Below, piece after piece: positions 59,711 to 64,000 of a stretch of 64,000 nucleotides of DNA (position 1 is its first letter; each line of letters starts with the position of its first letter). The position numbers were made by a program, and so were the translations under genes. The stretch spans positions 1,922,001 to 1,986,000 of the forward strand of contig JAQTIF010000001.1 in the NCBI GenBank assembly GCA_029433525.1, read 5' to 3'. Source of the DNA: Enterobacteriaceae bacterium ESL0689 (lineage in GTDB: Bacteria > Pseudomonadota > Gammaproteobacteria > Enterobacterales > Enterobacteriaceae). The notes under the pieces were generated by a model. That model made no database searches, had not been told where the DNA came from, and saw only the letters and a list, made by a program, of their open reading frames with translations.

Positions 59711-60640
59711 ATGAAATGCATATCTCTCATCACGACGATCTTACTGATGTCTTTTTTCGTCCCTAATGGTGCACAGGCGGTGAATTACCCGCTACCTTCG
59801 GAAAATAGCAGGCTCATTGGCCAGAATCAATTCTGGGTCGTGCAGGAAAATGACCGTAACCTGCAGGCGATCGCGCGTCGTTTTGATACAGCGGCGATGC
59901 TGATTCTGGAAGCGAATGATAATCTGGCACCGCGACAGCCAAAGCCGGGCACATCGGTATTCATTCCGGCTCAGATGTTATTACCTGATAGTCCGCGTGA
60001 AGGTATAGTCGTTAACCTGGCTGAACTTCGGTTGTATTATTTTCCACCAGCAAAAAATCAGGTTCAGGTATATCCCTTAGGGATCGGTCAGTCAGGGCTG
60101 GAAACACCCGAAATGACAACCTATATCGGGCAGAAAATTCGTCATCCTGCCTGGACGCCATCGACCGGTATCCGTGAGCGTTCACGAGCGCAGGGGATAA
60201 TACTGCCCGCCATAATACCTGCTGGAGCCAATAATCCATTAGGACAATATGCGTTACGCCTGGCGTATGGAAATGGTGAGTACCTGATCCATGGTACTAA
60301 CGCGCCGGACAGTGTTGGACTGAGAGCCAGCTCCGGCTGTATGCGGATGAACAGTGCTGATATTCAGGCGTTATTTGACCAGGTGAGCATCGGAACCCCG
60401 GTGCGAGTGATTAATCAGCCAGTAAAATTTGCGATTGAACCTGATGGCAGACACTATGTAGAGGTACATCGGCCTTTATCGCAGGATGAAATCAGTGATA
60501 CCCGTACGCTCTCCTACAAACTTCCGGGAACATTCGATCAATTTGCCGCAGATAAGGCGACAGATAGTGAACAACTGAAAAAAGCGCTTGCCAGGCGTGC
60601 AGGTTATCCGGTAACGGTTTCAGTACCAAAAGCACACTAA
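59711..60640 (+). CDS. ldtE: L,D-transpeptidase, LdtE (YnhG) type
   Basis: This periplasmic enzyme makes 3-3 (meso-DAP to meso-DAP) cross-links in peptidoglycan. I chose ATG at 59711 (309 residues) because AAGGAAAG precedes it and a signal peptide starts there ([20 protein letters not shown], cut near AQA-VNY); an ATG at 59687 lacks a ribosome site. A LysM-like segment ([20 protein letters not shown]) comes before the YkuD domain with the active-site block [20 protein letters not shown] that holds the catalytic His and Cys. The C-terminus is about 25 residues shorter than E. coli YnhG. It lies next to lpp, as in E. coli. Confidence 0.92.
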   Translation: MKCISLITTILLMSFFVPNGAQAVNYPLPSENSRLIGQNQFWVVQENDRNLQAIARRFDTAAMLILEANDNLAPRQPKPGTSVFIPAQMLLPDSPREGIVVNLAELRLYYFPPAKNQVQVYPLGIGQSGLETPEMTTYIGQKIRHPAWTPSTGIRERSRAQGIILPAIIPAGANNPLGQYALRLAYGNGEYLIHGTNAPDSVGLRASSGCMRMNSADIQALFDQVSIGTPVRVINQPVKFAIEPDGRHYVEVHRPLSQDEISDTRTLSYKLPGTFDQFAADKATDSEQLKKALARRAGYPVTVSVPKAH

Positions 60641-60682
60641 CGACGGGATAAAACCAGTTGTCCGATGATCAATGAGATAAAA

Positions 60683-60710
60683 AAAATGGCGCACATCGGC
60701 GCGCCATTTT
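60683..60710. terminator. Bidirectional terminator between ldtE and lpp
   Basis: AAAATGGCGC and GCGCCATTTT form a ten-base-pair stem around an eight-base loop, between two convergent genes. On the minus strand it ends the lpp message. Confidence 0.88.
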
Positions 60711-60726
60711 CATTACCCAGGCACTA

Positions 60727-60975
<249 letters not shown>

Positions 60976-61206
60976 CTAGATTGAGTTAATCTCCATGTAG
61001 CGTTACAAGTATTACACAAACTTTTTTGGGATGAGAATATTTTTTTATTCTGATTTGCTTAATTTTGCTTGTTCGCTCAAAGAACCAGCGAATTTTTTAT
61101 GCAGGTAAAAAACTTGTGTGAAAACAGTTAGCTTTCATCGGATTAATCTTAAATAATCTATTATTAAATAGTAAATTCCGATTTGCATTTTTATTAATGT
61201 CAGCTA

Positions 61207-61231
61207 TGAAAAGGCGTCTTATAAGACGCCT
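61207..61231 (-). terminator. Terminator of pykF
   Basis: AGGCGTCTTATAAGACGCCT is a 20-base perfect palindrome 26 bases past the pykF stop. Read on the minus strand it is followed by TTTTC. The remainder of 60964-61256 holds the lpp promoter. Confidence 0.8.
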
Positions 61232-61256
61232 GAAAATAAAATTAGCTGATAAATTA

Positions 61257-62669
61257 TTACAGCACGTGCACTGATGTTGTATTCGTTGTTCCACTCGGAA
61301 CCAGCGCACCTGATACCATAACAACGGTATCGCCTGCATGTGCTAAACCACTTTGCAATGCCACTTTCTTACCCAGAACGTAAAAATCATCAGTGGATGA
61401 TAATGGCTCTATCAGTTGTGGCACCACACCTTTACTGAGTTCTAACTGACGGGCGGTGGTCGCGTTGCTGGTCAATGCCAGAATGATGGATTCGGGGAAA
61501 TATTTACGTACTGCGCGTGCAGATTTTCCGCCCTGAGTGGCCACAATAATTAATGGCGCTTCCAGCTTCTCCGCCGTTTCTACCGCACCGAGGCACACCG
61601 CTTCCGTAATACGCATCTTCCGGTTATCGTTCGCATAGTTCAGCCGACTGGTCATCACCCGATCAGTACGCTCACAGATCGTTGCCATAATCGTCACGGC
61701 TTCGAGTGGGTATTTACCTTTTGCCGATTCGCCAGACAGCATGACTGCATCCGTGCCATCGAGGATCGCATTCGCGACGTCACCGGCTTCCGCACGGGTA
61801 GGACGTGGGTTTTTAATCATCGAATCCAGCATTTGTGTTGCGGTAATCACGACTTTACGCGCACAGACACATTTATCGATGATCATCTTCTGGGCGAAGA
61901 TAACTTCCTCAACCGGTATTTCAACCCCCATATCACCACGGGCAACCATAATGCCGTCAGATGCTTCAAGGATCTCATCGAAATTGTTTAATCCTTCCTG
62001 ATTTTCTATCTTGGAAATGATCTGGATATGTTCGCCACCGTGGGTTTTCAGAAATTCGCGGATCTCTTCTACATCAGAACGTTTGCGGATAAAAGAAGCC
62101 GCAACAAAATCGACATTTTGTTTGCAGCCGAAAATCAGGTCCTGCTTGTCTTTCTCAGCCAGGGCAGGGAGCGCAATGGAGACACCTGGCAGGTTAACAC
62201 CTTTGTTTTCGCCGAGTTCGCCATTGTTTAAAACGCGACAAATAACCTTATTCCCCTCAATAGAGATAACTTCCATGCCGATCAGGCCGTCGTCGACCAG
62301 AACAGTATTACCCGGGGTGAGGTCCTGTGGGAATCCTTCATAGGTTACGGCGACAATTTCGTTGTTACCGATGACTGATTTGTCGGTTGTGAAGGTAAAA
62401 GTTTGTCCGGCTTTCAGGGAGACGTCATTACCCCCTTCCAGTTTGATGGTACGAATTTCTGGTCCCTTAGTATCGAGTAAAATAGCGGCGTTTTTACCCG
62501 TTTTGCTTACCACGTTACGCAGATTTTGAATGCGCTGACCGTGTTCAGCATAATCACCATGAGAGAAGTTCAGACGCATGACATTCATGCCCGCATCCAG
62601 CATCCTGGAAAGCATCTCTTCAGATTCGGTTTTCGGACCGATAGTACAAACAATTTTGGTCTTTTTCAT
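61257..62669 (-). CDS. pykF: Pyruvate kinase I (fructose 1,6-bisphosphate activated)
   Basis: PykF converts phosphoenolpyruvate and ADP to pyruvate and ATP, the last step of glycolysis. The 470 residues equal E. coli. The N-terminal [20 protein letters not shown], the Mg/PEP-binding [20 protein letters not shown] and the signature [20 protein letters not shown] with the catalytic Lys are present, as are [12 protein letters not shown] and the C-terminal allosteric domain. It is cytosolic. Cra represses the gene in E. coli, and a Cra-like site lies upstream. Confidence 0.98.
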   Translation of the reverse strand: MKKTKIVCTIGPKTESEEMLSRMLDAGMNVMRLNFSHGDYAEHGQRIQNLRNVVSKTGKNAAILLDTKGPEIRTIKLEGGNDVSLKAGQTFTFTTDKSVIGNNEIVAVTYEGFPQDLTPGNTVLVDDGLIGMEVISIEGNKVICRVLNNGELGENKGVNLPGVSIALPALAEKDKQDLIFGCKQNVDFVAASFIRKRSDVEEIREFLKTHGGEHIQIISKIENQEGLNNFDEILEASDGIMVARGDMGVEIPVEEVIFAQKMIIDKCVCARKVVITATQMLDSMIKNPRPTRAEAGDVANAILDGTDAVMLSGESAKGKYPLEAVTIMATICERTDRVMTSRLNYANDNRKMRITEAVCLGAVETAEKLEAPLIIVATQGGKSARAVRKYFPESIILALTSNATTARQLELSKGVVPQLIEPLSSTDDFYVLGKKVALQSGLAHAGDTVVMVSGALVPSGTTNTTSVHVL

Positions 62670-63158
62670 GAAAATTTTCGTCTTTAAGTTGTGAAAAACA
62701 GGGAAATTCCGATCCGCAGATGCAGCACCGCAGAATCAAATCGATATTATTAAGATTGTTATGCCATATACCCGGATCAGGTGATAGCAATAGTAAGCGC
62801 AGAAGAAAATATGCCGGTTGCTCAGCCCACGAAAAGCGTCTGTCTGTTATGTCGTTGTTTGTTGTCCACACCAATGTGCTGAAACCATTCAAGAAATATT
62901 TTTTACGCATTATACGATGCTGGGGCGGAAAAGGAAAATGCATTAACTTGTAAAAACAAGTTAAAGAGTAGTGTGTAAGACATTTTTTCGCCAGCCGATA
63001 AATTTAGTCGCAAATATGAGCGGATAAGATAAAAAATAGCTGGCTGAATAATGATAAAATCGTGCCCTCTGAGCAGACTAAAACAGCGAGGATGAAAGCG
63101 ATTTCTCACCCTCTGACTCACCTGGGTGTCTGATATTTGATAGGGAATAAGCATTCTT
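62670..63158. other. Intergenic region upstream of pykF and the ModA-like gene
   Basis: About 490 bases of divergent promoter DNA. It contains the Cra-like site at 62879 and a small stem AACTTGT-AAAA-ACAAGTT at 62945-62962. I see no gene or RNA in it. Confidence 0.5.
62879..62891. promoter_or_regulatory. Possible Cra (FruR) site upstream of pykF
   Basis: CTGAAACCATTCA differs from the Cra consensus CTGAAACGNTTCA at one key base. It is 210 bases upstream of the pykF start, in the region expected for the Cra-repressed pykF promoter. Confidence 0.5.
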
Positions 63159-63899
63159 ATGACCGCAGCAGTTGTTTTGCTGGCAGCGGGGAGCCTGAAA
63201 GGCGCTTTCACACCGCTACTGGCGCATTTCTCGCAGCAAACCGGTATTCTGGTCGAGGCGCATTTTGGCCCGGCAGGGCTATTGCGTGAGCAAATCGAAG
63301 CCGGAATGCGCTGTTCTGTTTTTGCCTCCGCCAATAGTCAGCATCCGCAGGCATTACAACAGGCGGGGCTGGCGGGAGTGTGCCACTCGTTTGCCCGCAA
63401 TCAATTGATGCTGACTGTACGCCGCCATGTCACCACTGATCAGGCTGACTGGCTGACACTCCTTAATAATCCGCAATGGCGTCTGGCAACATCGACTCCC
63501 GGTTGTGACCCGGCGGGCGACTATAGCTGGCAACTGTTTGCCCGAATTGAAGCCGCTTTTCCTGGCCAGGGGAAAGCCATGATCGCACGTGCGCAGCAAC
63601 GGGTTGGTGGCCGATACTCCCTCCGGATACCGCCGGGAGAAACTGCCGGAGCATGGCTGATACGTGCCGATCTCGCCGATCTATTTATTGGCTACGCGCA
63701 CTATGCCCGTCAGATGCTGGCCGCTGACGATCTACGTACCCTTGTTATCCCATCTCCCTGGAATATTCAGGCAGATTACCAGCTAACGATGGTTGAAAAG
63801 AGTCACGAAGCACAGCAATTATGTCGTTTTATCCTCGGCTCTATTGGTCAGCACTATCTGCAGCAGGCAGGTTTTTTGTCTGTCAGCGACGGATCGTGA
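63159..63899 (+). CDS. ModA-like substrate-binding protein without a signal peptide
   Basis: The 246 residues follow the ModA (molybdate-binding) fold: VVLLAAGSLKGAFTPLLAHF at the very N-terminus corresponds to the first strand of mature ModA, FARNQLMLTVRR lies near the centre, and the C-terminal part has LFIGYAHYARQ. No signal peptide is present, and the frame is closed by TAG at 63141-63143, so none can be added. A binding protein of this family is normally periplasmic; a cytoplasmic sensor or chaperone-like role, or a wrong gene start, are possible. Its end overlaps by 17 bases the end of an ABC ATPase gene on the other strand. Confidence 0.75.
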   Translation: MTAAVVLLAAGSLKGAFTPLLAHFSQQTGILVEAHFGPAGLLREQIEAGMRCSVFASANSQHPQALQQAGLAGVCHSFARNQLMLTVRRHVTTDQADWLTLLNNPQWRLATSTPGCDPAGDYSWQLFARIEAAFPGQGKAMIARAQQRVGGRYSLRIPPGETAGAWLIRADLADLFIGYAHYARQMLAADDLRTLVIPSPWNIQADYQLTMVEKSHEAQQLCRFILGSIGQHYLQQAGFLSVSDGS

Positions 63900-64000
63900 A
63901 CTGGGGGGCCAGCAGCGGCAGCGAGGAGCCGGGAGGATAAATTTTGTATACCGGTAACCCATAAGCGCGGTATAAATTTGCTTCGCTGAGTACCTGCGCA
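63883..64000 (-). CDS. ABC transporter ATP-binding protein, C-terminal end (window edge)
   Basis: The minus strand is open from the window edge to a TGA at 63883-63885 and encodes AQVLSEANLYRAYGLPVYKI followed by YPPGSSLPLLAPQFTIRR. The pattern VL-x-EANLYRAYGLPV is the usual C-terminal end of FecE/BtuD-type ATPases (metal-chelate uptake family). Only 38 residues are visible. With the ModA-like neighbour it suggests an oxyanion or metal ABC uptake system that continues beyond 64 kb; the substrate is unknown. Confidence 0.6.
   Translation of the reverse strand, partial: AQVLSEANLYRAYGLPVYKIYPPGSSLPLLAPQFTIRR

Overview
The window is chromosomal DNA from a gammaproteobacterium of the order Enterobacterales. 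Most proteins are close relatives of their E. coli counterparts, often with identical length (HemA 418, NarG 1247, NarH 512, ClsA 486, PykF 470 and IF3 180 residues). The gene order is a rearranged and thinned version of the E. coli hemA-nar-galU-adhE-tonB and pfkB-thrS-pheST-btuCD-pykF regions. The genus cannot be fixed from the sequence alone; an Enterobacteriaceae or Erwiniaceae-like lineage fits.

Layout. (1) 1-5.1 kb is accessory: the 3' part of a type VI secretion ATPase gene (tssH/clpV), a membrane-anchored Ser/Thr kinase, then wreckage of an Rhs-type gene with IS256-family transposase and IS-end fragments. (2) 5.2-11.5 kb is core: hemA-prfA-prmC, sirB1, kdsA and chaA. (3) 11.5-16.7 kb is a second accessory block: very AT-rich DNA with two tandem paralogous TadG-like proteins that carry a von Willebrand A (vWA) domain, in the place where E. 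coli has chaBC-ychNO. (4) 16.8-28 kb is the nitrate respiration locus narLX/narK/narGHJI with recognisable FNR and NarL sites. (5) 28.4-41.1 kb holds tRNA-Tyr, purU, ychJ, rssB, galU, hns, tdk, adhE, ychE, yciU, clsA, a small yciY and yciI. (6) 41.3-54.3 kb holds tonB, pfkB, ydiY, then the translation cluster thrS-infC-rpmI-rplT-pheM-pheST-ihfA and the vitamin B12 genes btuCD with nlpC. (7) 54.4-64 kb holds ydiK, ydiJ, a GlsB-like membrane protein, an LdtE-type L,D-transpeptidase, lpp, pykF, a signal-less ModA-like protein and the end of an ABC ATPase gene.

The most unusual feature is a family of dispersed intergenic elements of about 150 bp. Each begins near TTAGCGCCTGGCCCATCAGG and ends with its inverse complement, and the interior is conserved and also self-complementary. 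Full, deleted, degenerate and 'ends only' forms occur at a dozen or so places, many next to genes that E. coli has and this genome lacks (rssA, oppABCDF, chaBC). I do not recognise it as ERIC, REP/BIME or a named IS.

Genes that work together: narXL senses nitrate and controls narK and narGHJI together with FNR. The thrS to ihfA block is a translation supply unit with conserved autoregulation: a tRNA-Thr-like operator before thrS, an ATT start for infC, a stem-loop before rpmI, and the pheM attenuator before pheST. TonB and BtuCD serve TonB-dependent and B12 uptake. Lpp and the L,D-transpeptidase build and attach to the cell wall.
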